A stretch of DNA of 64,000 bases from Nocardioides currus (GTDB taxonomy: Bacteria; Actinomycetota; Actinomycetes; Propionibacteriales; Nocardioidaceae). Shown here piece after piece: positions 53,921 through 63,775 of the stretch (position 1 is the stretch's first letter; each line of letters opens with the position of its first letter). Location of the stretch: assembly GCF_003057875.1 (NCBI RefSeq), contig NZ_PYXZ01000002.1:496254-560253 (forward strand), in the 5' to 3' direction. The position numbers and the translations under genes were made by a program. Under the pieces are notes generated by a model. The model was not told the DNA's origin. It did no database searches and saw only the letters and a program-made list of their open reading frames with translations.

Positions 53921-54544
53921 ATGATTTCCCGGGGGAGGACTGGGGTCGTCGTCGGCGCCCTCGCACTGGTGCTGAGTGGCTGCAGCGGGGACAACCCGGA
54001 ACCCGAGCGCAGCACCGGGGTGGACCCCGAGTGGTACGACGCCCTCGACGCTGCCGTCGAGGACGCCGGCGAGGTCGGCGACATCCCGACACTGCGCTCC
54101 GACGACTGCCCGCTCGACACCCCGGCCGTCGCCGGGGAGGAGCTCGACGGCGACACCGACGTCGGCGTCAGCACGCTCGGCGACTCCGGGCACCGGCTCG
54201 TGTGCCGGTGGTCGCCACCCGCGACCGACCTGGTCCTCACGCGCTTCGACGACCCGGCCGAGCTGGAGCTCGCCCGCGACGAGGTGGGCGAGCCCGGCGA
54301 GCAGGACAACGGTGACAACGTCGAGACCACGGAGACGATCACCGTGGGGGACCGGGACCTGGTCGTGCGACGCACCGTCTATCCCACCAACGACAGCCAC
54401 ATCGACTACGCCGCGTGGTACTTCGACGACGAGTCCGCCGGCCTCGTCCTGCTCGACGTGGAGACGACCGAGACCCGCGGCCTGATCGAGAGCTACGACG
54501 CCCAGCAGGCGGCCGAGGACCTCGCCGCCCTGCTCGACGGCTAG
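53921..54544 (+). CDS. Hypothetical acidic lipoprotein
   Basis: This 207-residue protein has a short signal peptide and a lipobox LSGC (Cys21), followed by an acidic mature part with two more cysteines (DDCPLDTP and RLVCRW). No family was recognised. The ATG at 53921 follows CAGGAT by 6 bases. The 3' end overlaps the converging epsilon-chain gene by 4 bases. It is likely a surface-anchored protein of unknown role. Confidence 0.6.
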   Translation: MISRGRTGVVVGALALVLSGCSGDNPEPERSTGVDPEWYDALDAAVEDAGEVGDIPTLRSDDCPLDTPAVAGEELDGDTDVGVSTLGDSGHRLVCRWSPPATDLVLTRFDDPAELELARDEVGEPGEQDNGDNVETTETITVGDRDLVVRRTVYPTNDSHIDYAAWYFDDESAGLVLLDVETTETRGLIESYDAQQAAEDLAALLDG

Positions 54545-54773
54545 CGGGGCAGGCCGCTCGCCCGCCAGCCGGACGGCCCGTGGGCCACGGGGCGGCGGAC
54601 GAGGCGGGCGGGGGCGGACCATGCAGGGGTACGGCGCCGCGGAGCCGGCTCCGACGACGACCCGAGCGCCGAGAAGACCGCCACGAGCGCGGCGATCTCC
54701 TCCGGCGTCGCGTCGGCGTTGACGACCCGCAGGATCGGGGACTCGCCTGGGCTGGTCATCGCGGGGTCGGCCA

Positions 54774-54774
<1 letters not shown>
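54541..54774 (-). CDS. accE: Acyl-CoA carboxylase epsilon subunit
   Basis: This 77-residue protein has the AccE pattern: ILRVVNADATPEEIAALVAVFSALGS, a Pro/Arg-rich middle and the ending GPSGWRASGLPR. Epsilon subunits stabilise and activate the alpha-beta carboxylase in actinobacteria. The ATG at 54774 overlaps the beta-chain stop (TGATG), so it is coupled to it. A second ATG at 54759 would shorten it by 5 residues. Confidence 0.88.
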
Positions 54775-56396
<1,622 letters not shown>

Positions 56397-56437
56397 TCCA
56401 GTGGCCTCCTGTTGTCTGCTACGTCAATCTAGTGCCC

Positions 56438-57235
56438 ATGACCTCCGCCCCCGCACCTCGCCCAGCACTCGACCCGGACCGCCTCGCCGCGCCCCGCGGC
56501 TGGTGGGTCGAGATCACGGAGTCGTCGCCGTCCACCAACGCGGTCGTCGCCGACCGGGCCCGGTCCGGCGAGGACGAGGGGCTGGTCGTCGTCACCGAGC
56601 ACCAGACCGCGGGGCGTGGCCGGCTCGACCGCGTCTGGCAGACCCCCGCCCGCAGCTCGCTCACCTTCTCGGTGCTCCTGCGCCCCTCGGTGCCGACGCA
56701 GGACTGGCCGTGGCTGCCGCTGCTCACTGGCTACGCCGTGCAGGCCGCGCTCGCCGACCGGCTGCCGGAGATCGCGCTCAAGTGGCCCAACGACGTGCTG
56801 GTCGAGGAGCGCAAGGTCGCCGGCATCCTGGTGGAGCGGGTCGACACACCCGCGGGACCGGCCGCCGTCGTCGGCATCGGGATCAACGTGTCCCAGACCC
56901 TCGACGAGCTGCCCGTCGCGCTCGCCACCTCCGTCGAGCTCGAGACCGGCGAGGCCGTCGACCGCACCGGCCTGCTCGGCCAGGTGCTCGGCTCGCTGCA
57001 CGGCCTCCAGGGGCTGCTCGACGATCCGGAGTCGCTGCGCACGGCGTACGTCGACGTGTGCTCGACCCTCGGACGCGTGGTCGACGTCCACCTGCCCGGA
57101 GGCGCGGACGGCCAGCAGGTCCGCCGTGGCGAGGCGCTGGACATCGACGCCCGCGGTGCCCTGGTGGTCAGCTCGGATGACGGGACGCTCACCGTCGGAG
57201 CCGGCGATGTCGTTCACGTGCGAGCCCAGCAGTGA
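56438..57235 (+). CDS. birA: Biotin-protein ligase
   Basis: This 265-residue ligase has the catalytic signature GRGRLDRVWQTP (GRGRxxxxW) near residue 65, KWPNDVLVEERKVAGILVE in the middle and an SH3-like C-terminal domain (DIDARGALVVSSDDGTLTVGAGDVVHV). It has no N-terminal DNA-binding domain, so it attaches biotin but should not act as a repressor. It would biotinylate pyruvate carboxylase and the acyl-CoA carboxylase alpha chain in this window. The ATG at 56438 follows CAATCT by 7 bases. Confidence 0.93.
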   Translation: MTSAPAPRPALDPDRLAAPRGWWVEITESSPSTNAVVADRARSGEDEGLVVVTEHQTAGRGRLDRVWQTPARSSLTFSVLLRPSVPTQDWPWLPLLTGYAVQAALADRLPEIALKWPNDVLVEERKVAGILVERVDTPAGPAAVVGIGINVSQTLDELPVALATSVELETGEAVDRTGLLGQVLGSLHGLQGLLDDPESLRTAYVDVCSTLGRVVDVHLPGGADGQQVRRGEALDIDARGALVVSSDDGTLTVGAGDVVHVRAQQ

Positions 57236-57247
57236 CATGATCGGCGC

Positions 57248-57751
57248 GTGGCCTTCCCGACCAAGCTCCTGAACGACGGTGAGCACGTCGTCGTCTCGAC
57301 TCGCACGCACCCCAAGGCGCTGATCGGCCCCGCGGCCATCCTGGTCGTCGTCGTGGCCGCCGTGATCACCGCCGCGACCCTCACCGACTCCACCGTGCTC
57401 GGCGTGGTCGTCGGCATCGTGGCCGCCGTGGTGGTCGTGTGGTGGGTGCTGCGGCCGTTCATCGACTGGCTGACCACGACCTACACCTTCACCAACCGGC
57501 GCTTCATCAAGCGGTCGGGGCTGATCGCGAAGGAGGGGCGGACCATCCCGCTCAACCGGATCAGCGGCGTCGACTTCGAGATCGGCGTGATCGACCGGAT
57601 CTTCGGCTGCGGCACCCTGATCGTGTCCGACGCGAGCACCAACGGTCGCGTGCTGCTCGACGACATCCCGCAGGTGGAGCAGGTGCAGCTCAAGGTCGCC
57701 GAGGAGCTGCACACGCTCTCGGGCCGCGACCGGGCCGACGATGGCACGTGA
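57248..57751 (+). CDS. Bacterial PH domain membrane protein
   Basis: This 167-residue protein has two adjacent membrane helices (residues about 26-68) followed by a bacterial PH domain (YTFTNRRFIKRSGLIAKEGRTIPLNRISGVDFEIG). The YTxTxxRxxxxxG...IPxxxIxxV pattern is typical of YdbS/bPH2-type proteins. Its function is unknown. The GTG at 57248 follows CATGAT by 6 bases. Its end overlaps the cyclase gene by 11 bases, so both are cotranscribed. Confidence 0.85.
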   Translation: MAFPTKLLNDGEHVVVSTRTHPKALIGPAAILVVVVAAVITAATLTDSTVLGVVVGIVAAVVVVWWVLRPFIDWLTTTYTFTNRRFIKRSGLIAKEGRTIPLNRISGVDFEIGVIDRIFGCGTLIVSDASTNGRVLLDDIPQVEQVQLKVAEELHTLSGRDRADDGT

Positions 57752-58766
57752 GCCCCGCGGCTCCCACGAGAAGCGCGCGCCCGGCGACGGGGACGAGCTC
57801 TCGGTCCCCGAGCGCCTCGACCTGGCGGTCATGGGCCAGCGCCCGACGCTGAACGCCGCCGAGGTCGCGGCCGAGACCGGCATCACCATCGACCAGGCCC
57901 GCCGGCTCTGGCGCGCGCTCGGCTTCCCCGAGATGGGCAGCGAGCGGGCCTTCACCGAGGCCGACGTGCAGGCCGTGTCGGCCGTGATGTCGATCGTCGA
58001 CTCCGGCACGCTCGACTTCGACATGGCGGTCAACCTGACCCGCGGCGCCGGACAGACCCTCGCCCGGCTCGCCGACTGGGAGGTCTCGACGCTGGCCCTG
58101 CGCGTCGAGGAGATCGAGTCCGGCGACGAGGCGACGGGCTCGCGCGTCAGCTCGGCCCTGCGCCTCATCGAGGAGCTCACCGAGCCGTTCGAGCTGACCC
58201 TGGTCTACGCCTGGCGGCGCCACCTCGCCGCCGCGGTCGCCCGGATGGAGGCGATGGGCGCCGTGCACGACGACCTGCACACCGTCGACGTCACCGTCGG
58301 GTTCGCCGACCTCGTCTCCTTCACCGCGCTGTCCAACCAGCTCGACCGCCAGCAGATCGGCGACCTGGTCGAGAAGTTCGAGACCCGCTGCCAGGACGTG
58401 GTCTCGGTGCACCACGGCCGGATCATCAAGAGCCTCGGCGACTCGGTGCTCTTCGTCCTCAACGACGCCGTCCAGGGCATCGAGGTGGCCGAGGGGATCA
58501 TCCAGGTCATCGGCCGTGACCCGCGGATGCCCGACGTGCGCGTCGGGCTGGCGTCCGGCCCGGTGGTGCCGAGGCTCGGCGACATCTTCGGTCCGCCGGT
58601 CAACCTGGCGGCCCGGCTGACCGCCGTGGCGCGTCGCAACCGGCTGATCATCGACCAGGCGACGGCCGACCTGCTGCCCGAGGACGAGTTCGAGTCGCGC
58701 CGGCTGCCCGCCCGTCCGGTGCGCGGTTTCGGCCTGGTCGAGCCCGTCGCCGTACGCCGCCGCTGA
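57741..58766 (+). CDS. Class III adenylate cyclase with N-terminal regulatory domain
   Basis: This 341-residue soluble protein has an N-terminal helical domain of about 175 residues resembling the autoinhibitory, pH-sensing part of mycobacterial Rv1264-type cyclases. The catalytic domain keeps all key residues: metal-binding Asp190 (GFADLVSFT) and Asp234 (KSLGDSVLF), ATP-selecting Lys230 and Asp281, and transition-state Asn288 and Arg292 (VNLAARL). It should make cAMP. The ATG overlaps the PH-domain gene by 11 bases, linking it to a membrane protein. An acid or lipid signal is possible by analogy. Confidence 0.92.
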   Translation: MAREPRGSHEKRAPGDGDELSVPERLDLAVMGQRPTLNAAEVAAETGITIDQARRLWRALGFPEMGSERAFTEADVQAVSAVMSIVDSGTLDFDMAVNLTRGAGQTLARLADWEVSTLALRVEEIESGDEATGSRVSSALRLIEELTEPFELTLVYAWRRHLAAAVARMEAMGAVHDDLHTVDVTVGFADLVSFTALSNQLDRQQIGDLVEKFETRCQDVVSVHHGRIIKSLGDSVLFVLNDAVQGIEVAEGIIQVIGRDPRMPDVRVGLASGPVVPRLGDIFGPPVNLAARLTAVARRNRLIIDQATADLLPEDEFESRRLPARPVRGFGLVEPVAVRRR

Positions 58767-58890
58767 CCCGCCGCGGACCCGCCGCCGACCCGACGCCGAC
58801 GCGTCCGCTGAGCGTGTGGCGGTCTGGACCACGGGTCCGACTTTCGGCGAACCACCGCCAGGTGGCCCCCGGAATTCCTATCTTGGCCGC

Positions 58891-59214
58891 GTGCTGTCCA
58901 TTCAGGATGTCCTGCTGGACCCGCACGCGCGCAGGGTGTGGCGGGGGGATCGGGAGATCAGGCTCTCGCGCAAGGAGTTCGACCTCCTCCATCTGCTCAT
59001 GCGGCGTGTGGGCGACGTGGTGACCCGCTCCGAGCTGATGCGCGACGTCTGGAACACCACGTTCTGGTCGTCCTCCAAGACCATCGACGTCCACCTGGGG
59101 TGGCTGCGGCGCAAGCTGGGCGACGACCCGCGCGAGCCCACGTTGATCACCACCGTGCGCGGGGTCGGCCTGCGCTTCGAGCACGGCGGGGCCGCCCTGG
59201 AGTCCACCAGCTAG
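58891..59214 (+). CDS. Orphan winged-helix (OmpR C-terminal type) DNA-binding protein
   Basis: This 107-residue protein is only a Trans_reg_C winged helix: DPHARRVWRGDREIRLSRKEFDLLHLLMRRVGDVVTRSELM, KTIDVHLGWLRRKLGDD and the wing ITTVRGVGLRFE. There is no receiver domain, and no other receiver gene is adjacent. The GTG at 58891 is preferred to an upstream ATG at 58816 because TATCTT (58879-58884) sits 6 bases before it, giving a leaderless mRNA; the upstream frame has no such signal. It is probably a constitutive or partner-controlled DNA-binding protein. Confidence 0.8.
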   Translation: MLSIQDVLLDPHARRVWRGDREIRLSRKEFDLLHLLMRRVGDVVTRSELMRDVWNTTFWSSSKTIDVHLGWLRRKLGDDPREPTLITTVRGVGLRFEHGGAALESTS

Positions 59215-59250
59215 GTCGCCGCACGCAGGCCCTGCCATAGGGTGCTCTGC

Positions 59251-60408
59251 GTGTCCGAGCGTGCCCCCACCCTTGCCGTGATCGGTGGCGGCCAGCTCGC
59301 CCGGATGATGGCGCAGCCCGCGATCGCCCTCGGCCTGCCGCTGCGGCTGCTCGCCGAGGCGCCCGGTGTCTCCGCGGCGCAGGTCATCGTCGACCAGGTC
59401 GTCGGCGACTACACCGACCTCGAGACGCTGCGCGCCGTGACGGCCGGCTGCCCCGTCGTCACGTTCGACCACGAGCACGTCCCGACCGAGCACCTGCACG
59501 CGCTGGAGGCCGACGGGATCGCCGTACGCCCCGGGCCGGACGCGCTCGTGCACGCCCAGGACAAGGCGGTGATGCGGGCCCGGCTCGCCGAGCTCGGCGT
59601 CCCGTGCCCCCGCAACGCCGTCGTCGCCACCACCGCCGACGTCGAGGCGTTCGGGCTGCCGTGCGTCCTCAAGACCACCCGTGGCGGCTACGACGGCAAG
59701 GGCGTCTGGGTCGTGCGCGACCTCGCCGAGGCGACGCCGGCCTTCGAGGCGGCCGCGGCGACCGGCGTGCAGATCCTGGCCGAGGAGCTCGTCGACTTCC
59801 GCCGCGAGCTGTCGGCGCTCGTCGCGCGCTCCCCGAGCGGCCAGGCCGCGGCGTACCCCGTCGTCGCCTCCACCCAGCTCGACGGGATCTGCCACGAGGT
59901 GATCGCCCCGGCGCCGGACCTGTCGCCCGCGCTGGCCGGCGAGGCGCAGCAGGTCGCGCTGCGCGTGGCCGGTGCGCTCGACGTCACGGGCATCCTCGCC
60001 GTCGAGCTCTTCGAGACCGCCGACGGCCGGATCCTGGTCAACGAGCTGGCGATGCGCCCCCACAACACCGGCCACTGGTCCCAGGACGGCGCCGTGACGT
60101 CCCAGTTCGAGAATCATCTGCGCGCCGTCATGGACCTCCCGCTGGGTTCGCCCGCCCCGCGTGCTCGCTGGACGGTGATGGTCAACATCCTGGGCGGACC
60201 CACCGACACCGGCCGGCTCTACGACGGGTTCCCGCACGCGATGGCGCGCGACCCGCACCTGCGCGTGCACCTCTACGGCAAGGACCTGCGTCCGGGTCGC
60301 AAGGTGGGACACGTCAACGCGTACGGCGACGACCTCGACGACTGCCTCGAGCGCGCGCGGCACGCCGCCGCGTGGTTCCGCGGAGACCTAGGAGAGACCA
60401 GTGAGTGA
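59251..60408 (+). CDS. purK: N5-carboxyaminoimidazole ribonucleotide synthase
   Basis: This 385-residue ATP-grasp enzyme opens with [21 protein letters not shown] and has [22 protein letters not shown] (ATP loop) and [30 protein letters not shown], all diagnostic of PurK. It carboxylates AIR with ATP and bicarbonate in purine synthesis. The GTG at 59251 follows TAGGGT (59238-59243) by 7 bases, so translation is likely leaderless. It overlaps purE by 8 bases. Confidence 0.97.
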   Translation: MSERAPTLAVIGGGQLARMMAQPAIALGLPLRLLAEAPGVSAAQVIVDQVVGDYTDLETLRAVTAGCPVVTFDHEHVPTEHLHALEADGIAVRPGPDALVHAQDKAVMRARLAELGVPCPRNAVVATTADVEAFGLPCVLKTTRGGYDGKGVWVVRDLAEATPAFEAAAATGVQILAEELVDFRRELSALVARSPSGQAAAYPVVASTQLDGICHEVIAPAPDLSPALAGEAQQVALRVAGALDVTGILAVELFETADGRILVNELAMRPHNTGHWSQDGAVTSQFENHLRAVMDLPLGSPAPRARWTVMVNILGGPTDTGRLYDGFPHAMARDPHLRVHLYGKDLRPGRKVGHVNAYGDDLDDCLERARHAAAWFRGDLGETSE

Positions 60409-60922
60409 AGCACCCCGCGTCGGCATCGTGATGGGCTCCGACTCCGACTGGCCGGTGATGCAGGCCGCCTCCGACGTGCTCGACGAGTTCGGCGTCGCCT
60501 GGGAGGCCGACGTGCAGTCCGCGCACCGGATGCCGCAGGAGATGCTCGACTACGGCAAGCAGGCCCACGGTCGCGGGCTCAAGGTGCTCATCGCCGGTGC
60601 GGGCGGCGCGGCCGCACTGCCCGGCATGCTCGCCTCGGTCACCCCGCTGCCGGTCATCGGCGTGCCCGTGCCGCTGAAGTACCTCGACGGCCTCGACTCG
60701 CTCATGTCGATCGTGCAGATGCCCGCCGGCATCCCGGTCGCGACCGTGGCGATCGGCAACGCGCGCAACGCGGGCATCCTCGCCGCCCGGATCCTGGCGA
60801 CGTCCGACGACGCGCTCCAGCAGCGGCTCGTCGAGTTCGAGGCCTCGCTGGTGGAGACCGCGCGGTCCAAGGGCCAGGTCGTCCGCGACGCCTCGCGCAG
60901 GACGGGCCGCACCGGCTTCTGA
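60401..60922 (+). CDS. purE: N5-carboxyaminoimidazole ribonucleotide mutase
   Basis: This 173-residue enzyme has the PurE class I motifs: [13 protein letters not shown] at the start, SAHRMPQEM, and [64 protein letters not shown]. It converts N5-CAIR to CAIR, directly after PurK. The GTG at 60401 lies inside the purK end and has GGAGA upstream. The overlap suggests coordinated production. Confidence 0.97.
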   Translation: MSEAPRVGIVMGSDSDWPVMQAASDVLDEFGVAWEADVQSAHRMPQEMLDYGKQAHGRGLKVLIAGAGGAAALPGMLASVTPLPVIGVPVPLKYLDGLDSLMSIVQMPAGIPVATVAIGNARNAGILAARILATSDDALQQRLVEFEASLVETARSKGQVVRDASRRTGRTGF

Positions 60923-60935
60923 CAGGCTTGCTCCC

Positions 60936-61892
60936 ATGACGACCAAGTGGGCAGTGGCAGGCACCGGATCGATCGCGGAGACCTTCGCGGAGGACTTCGT
61001 CCACGTCGAGGACGCCGAGATCGTCGCCATCGGCTCGCGCTCGACCGAGCGGGCCGGCGAGTTCGGCGCGCGCTTCGGCGGCGCGCAGGGCTACACCTAC
61101 GACGACCTGATGGGCGCCCCCGTCGACGTCGTCTACATCGCGACCCCGCACCCGCAGCACCACGCCCTGGCCAGGGCCGCGATCGAGGCCGGCAAGGCGG
61201 TGCTGGTCGAGAAGTCCTTCACCGCCTCCCTCGCCGACACGCGCGACGTGGTCGACCTGGCCCGCGAGCGGGGCGTGTTCTGCATGGAGGCGATGTGGAC
61301 CCGCTTCCAACCCGCGGTGGTCGAGGCCAAGCGGATCGTGGACTCAGGCGAGCTCGGTGACCTCGTCGCGGTCCAGGCCGACCTCGGGGCCTTCCGCACC
61401 TACGACCCCGCTTCGCGGCTGTTCGCGCCCGAGCTCGGCGGCGGCGCCGTGCTCGACCTCGGGGTCTACGTCGTCTCGATCGCCCAGCAGTTCCTCGGCA
61501 CCCCGGACGCGGTGACGGCGACCGGCACCCGCTACCCCAACGGTGTCGACGCCAGCGCGATGATCCACCTGGCGTACGACGACGGGCGGGCCGCCTCGCT
61601 CGCCTGCGCGCTCACCACCGAGACCCCGGGCCGGGCGGTCATCTGGGGGACGAAGGGCTCCATCGAGCTGGGCCCGCGCTTCCACCACCCGCACCACCTC
61701 GTCGTACGCCGCAACGGAGCCGGCGAGGAGACGATCGAGCTCCCTCCGGGCTGCCACGGCCTGGCCCTCGAGGCGGCCGAGGTCAACCGGTGCCTCGCGG
61801 CCGGTCTCACGGAGTCGCCCACCATGCCGCTCGCCGACACCGTCGACGTGCAGCGGGTGATGGAGGAGACGCTCGCGCAGATCAGTCGGTGA
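60936..61892 (+). CDS. Gfo/Idh/MocA-family oxidoreductase
   Basis: This 318-residue NAD(P)-dependent protein has the N-terminal fold with VAGTGSIAETFAEDF, then YIATPHPQHHALARAAIEAGKAVLVEKSFTAS (EK motif) and CMEAMWTRFQP. The C-terminal domain has GGGAVLDLGVYVVSIAQQFLG. It resembles trans-1,2-dihydrobenzene-1,2-diol or sugar dehydrogenases. The substrate is unknown. The ATG at 60936 follows CAGGCT by 7 bases, even though purE ends only 13 bases upstream, suggesting its own promoter. Its 3' end overlaps the converging arfB gene by 11 bases. Confidence 0.88.
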   Translation: MTTKWAVAGTGSIAETFAEDFVHVEDAEIVAIGSRSTERAGEFGARFGGAQGYTYDDLMGAPVDVVYIATPHPQHHALARAAIEAGKAVLVEKSFTASLADTRDVVDLARERGVFCMEAMWTRFQPAVVEAKRIVDSGELGDLVAVQADLGAFRTYDPASRLFAPELGGGAVLDLGVYVVSIAQQFLGTPDAVTATGTRYPNGVDASAMIHLAYDDGRAASLACALTTETPGRAVIWGTKGSIELGPRFHHPHHLVVRRNGAGEETIELPPGCHGLALEAAEVNRCLAAGLTESPTMPLADTVDVQRVMEETLAQISR

Positions 61893-62316
61893 CGCGCCCG
61901 CGCATCGCCTTGAGGTGACCGCGCTCCTTCTTCGCCTTGAGGCGACGCTCGCGTGAGCCCCGGCTCGGCTTCGTCGGCCGGCGCGGCGGGGGCGGTGGGG
62001 CGAGCGCCGTACGCAACAGGTCGGCGAGGCGTTCGCGCGCGGCCGCCCGGTTGCGGAGCTGGGATCGGTGCTCGGAGGCCGCCACCGCGATCACGCCGCC
62101 CGGCCACCGGCGCAGGACGCGACGGCGCTGCTCCTCGGTCAGCGCGCGGGTCGTGCGCAGGTCGAGCTCGAGCTCGACGCGGGAGTCGCTGGTGTTGACC
62201 GACTGACCACCCGGACCGGGGGAGCGGGAGAAGCGCTCGACCAGGTCGGCGTCGGCCACGACGAGCCCCTCCGGGATGCCGGGACCGGGCGGGACCCGCA
62301 ACGGGGCGGGGCTCAC
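61882..62316 (-). CDS. arfB: Peptidyl-tRNA hydrolase ArfB (YaeJ)
   Basis: This 144-residue protein has the release-factor GGQ motif (SPGPGGQSVNTSDSRVEL, GGQ at 36-38) and a basic C-terminal tail (SRGSRERRLKAKKERGHLKAM) that would enter the mRNA channel of stalled ribosomes. It releases the nascent chain without a stop codon. The GTG at 62316 overlaps the CoA-binding gene stop by 4 bases (GTGA), so the two are coupled. The length and motifs are complete. Confidence 0.92.
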   Translation of the reverse strand: MSPAPLRVPPGPGIPEGLVVADADLVERFSRSPGPGGQSVNTSDSRVELELDLRTTRALTEEQRRRVLRRWPGGVIAVAASEHRSQLRNRAAARERLADLLRTALAPPPPPRRPTKPSRGSRERRLKAKKERGHLKAMRGRVTD

Positions 62317-62729
62317 CGGCCCTGCTTGCGCCACTCGATCGCGGGGCAGGTGTCCATCACCATCGGCACGCCGGCGGCGACGGTCCGCTCGAACGCGGCC
62401 TCGTCGACCACCCCGAGCTGGAACCACACCGCCTTCGCCCCCACGGCCACGGCCTGGTCGGCGAACTCGCCGGCGTCCTCCGAGCGACGGAAGACGTCGA
62501 CCACGTCGATCGGGAAGGGCACGTCCGCGAGGGATGCGTAGCCCTGCTCGCCGTGCACGACCTCCGCGCTCGGGTGGATCGGCACGATCCGCTTGCCCCG
62601 TGACTGGAGCAGCTGGGCGATCGACCAGGCCGTGCGGGACGGGTTGTCCGACAGGCCCACGACCGCCCACGTCTCGAGCTCGTCGAGCATCAGGGCGACG
62701 GCCTCCGGGTCCTGCCAGCTGGTCGACAT
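62313..62729 (-). CDS. CoA-binding domain protein (DUF-type, YccU-like)
   Basis: This 138-residue protein is a single CoA-binding Rossmann domain: WAVVGLSDNPSRTAWSIAQLLQSRGKRIVPIHP, then PIDVVDVFRRSEDAGEFADQAVAVGAKAVWFQLGVVDEAAFERTVAAGVPMVMDTCPAIEW. It resembles YccU-like proteins, whose function is unknown. The ATG at 62729 follows TACCGT by 6 bases. It is transcribed just ahead of arfB. Confidence 0.88.
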   Translation of the reverse strand: MSTSWQDPEAVALMLDELETWAVVGLSDNPSRTAWSIAQLLQSRGKRIVPIHPSAEVVHGEQGYASLADVPFPIDVVDVFRRSEDAGEFADQAVAVGAKAVWFQLGVVDEAAFERTVAAGVPMVMDTCPAIEWRKQGR

Positions 62730-62822
62730 GGCCTCACGGTAGCCGGGGCCGAGGCGCGGTGTTGCAGTTGGGACTCGTGTGCTTGAGTGTGACGGTCCGC
62801 ACGATCACCAGGAGGAACACAG

Positions 62823-63686
62823 ATGCTCCACACCTCGTCCCGTCGGCTCGGTGCCGCGGTAGCCGCCACCGCGCTCAGCGCCGGCGCCCTCGTCACCCTC
62901 GCCACTCCGGCCGCGAACGCCGGCGTCGCAACGAATGCGTACAACTGTGTCAACGCCCTGGCCGGCACGGTCCCGGTCGGTGTCGCCACCGACGTCACCC
63001 TGCCGCCCACGGCGCCCGCAGGCTTCGACGTCCCGGCCGACCTGCTGGACGTGAAGAACAAGGTCACGATCCCCAACCAGGCCAAGGCGCTCTTCACCCA
63101 GTTCGGCGTGACGAACCTGGACATGACCGACTACAAGCTCACCCTCGGCGACGGCAGGGTCGGCGCCGGGTCCCTGGTGGTCGCCCCGACGGCCTTCGTC
63201 GACAACGGCAACGGCACGTCGACCGCCGACATCAACGGCAAGAACGCTGCCTTCACGACCCCCGCTGCGGACACCTATGTCGTGAGCGCCCCCGTGGACT
63301 TCAAGCTGATCGCGACCCTGGCCAACGGAAGCACGGCCGAGTTCGTGTGCACCAACGCGGCAGCGCCCACCTCGGTGGGATCCGTGACGGTCCAGGCCAA
63401 CCCCGCGACCGTGACCGCCAAGACCAAGGCGACGATCAAGTCCGGCAAGGACGCCAAGGTCAAGGTCAAGGTCACGGCCGACAACGAGGACCCGACCGGC
63501 AAGGTCGTGGCGATGATCGGCAAGAAGAAGGTCGGCAAGGGCACGCTGGCCGACAACGGCAAGGTCACCATCACCGTGAAGGCCAAGAAGCTGAAGGCCG
63601 GCAAGAACAAGATCAAGCTCGCCTACGCCGGTGACGGCTTCACCGCCGCAGGCAAGGCCAAGGTCGTCGTGAAGGTCACCAAGTGA
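62823..63686 (+). CDS. Secreted protein with C-terminal Ig-like domain
   Basis: This 287-residue protein has a signal peptide (LGAAVAATALSAGALVTLATPAANA). The N-terminal part holds paired cysteines (YNCVNALAG and EFVCTNAA) that probably form a disulfide, resembling DUF6801-type secreted proteins. The C-terminal 90 residues form a lysine-rich Ig-like domain (KAKKLKAGKNKIKLAYAGDG) with unusually high Lys for this genome. A strong AGGAGG site lies 7 bases before the ATG. TTGCAG-N17-GAGTGT (62762-62790) may be the promoter. It is probably cell-wall-associated; the role is unknown. Confidence 0.75.
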   Translation: MLHTSSRRLGAAVAATALSAGALVTLATPAANAGVATNAYNCVNALAGTVPVGVATDVTLPPTAPAGFDVPADLLDVKNKVTIPNQAKALFTQFGVTNLDMTDYKLTLGDGRVGAGSLVVAPTAFVDNGNGTSTADINGKNAAFTTPAADTYVVSAPVDFKLIATLANGSTAEFVCTNAAAPTSVGSVTVQANPATVTAKTKATIKSGKDAKVKVKVTADNEDPTGKVVAMIGKKKVGKGTLADNGKVTITVKAKKLKAGKNKIKLAYAGDGFTAAGKAKVVVKVTK

Positions 63687-63721
63687 CCCGATCGCGCTGA
63701 CCTCGCGTCACGCACCACCGC

Positions 63722-63756
63722 ACCGGCCGGCACCCCGCACAGGGGCGCCGGCCGGT
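63722..63756. terminator. GC-rich terminator hairpin
   Basis: ACCGGCCGGC (63722-63731) pairs with GCCGGCCGGT (63747-63756), with an inner CCCC/GGGG pairing (63733-63736, 63742-63745) and a small loop. It lies between the ends of the secreted-protein gene and the converging reductase gene, so it can serve both. There is no T-run, as usual in high-G+C actinobacteria. Confidence 0.75.
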
Positions 63757-63775
63757 CGCCGTTCCGGGTCGCGCG

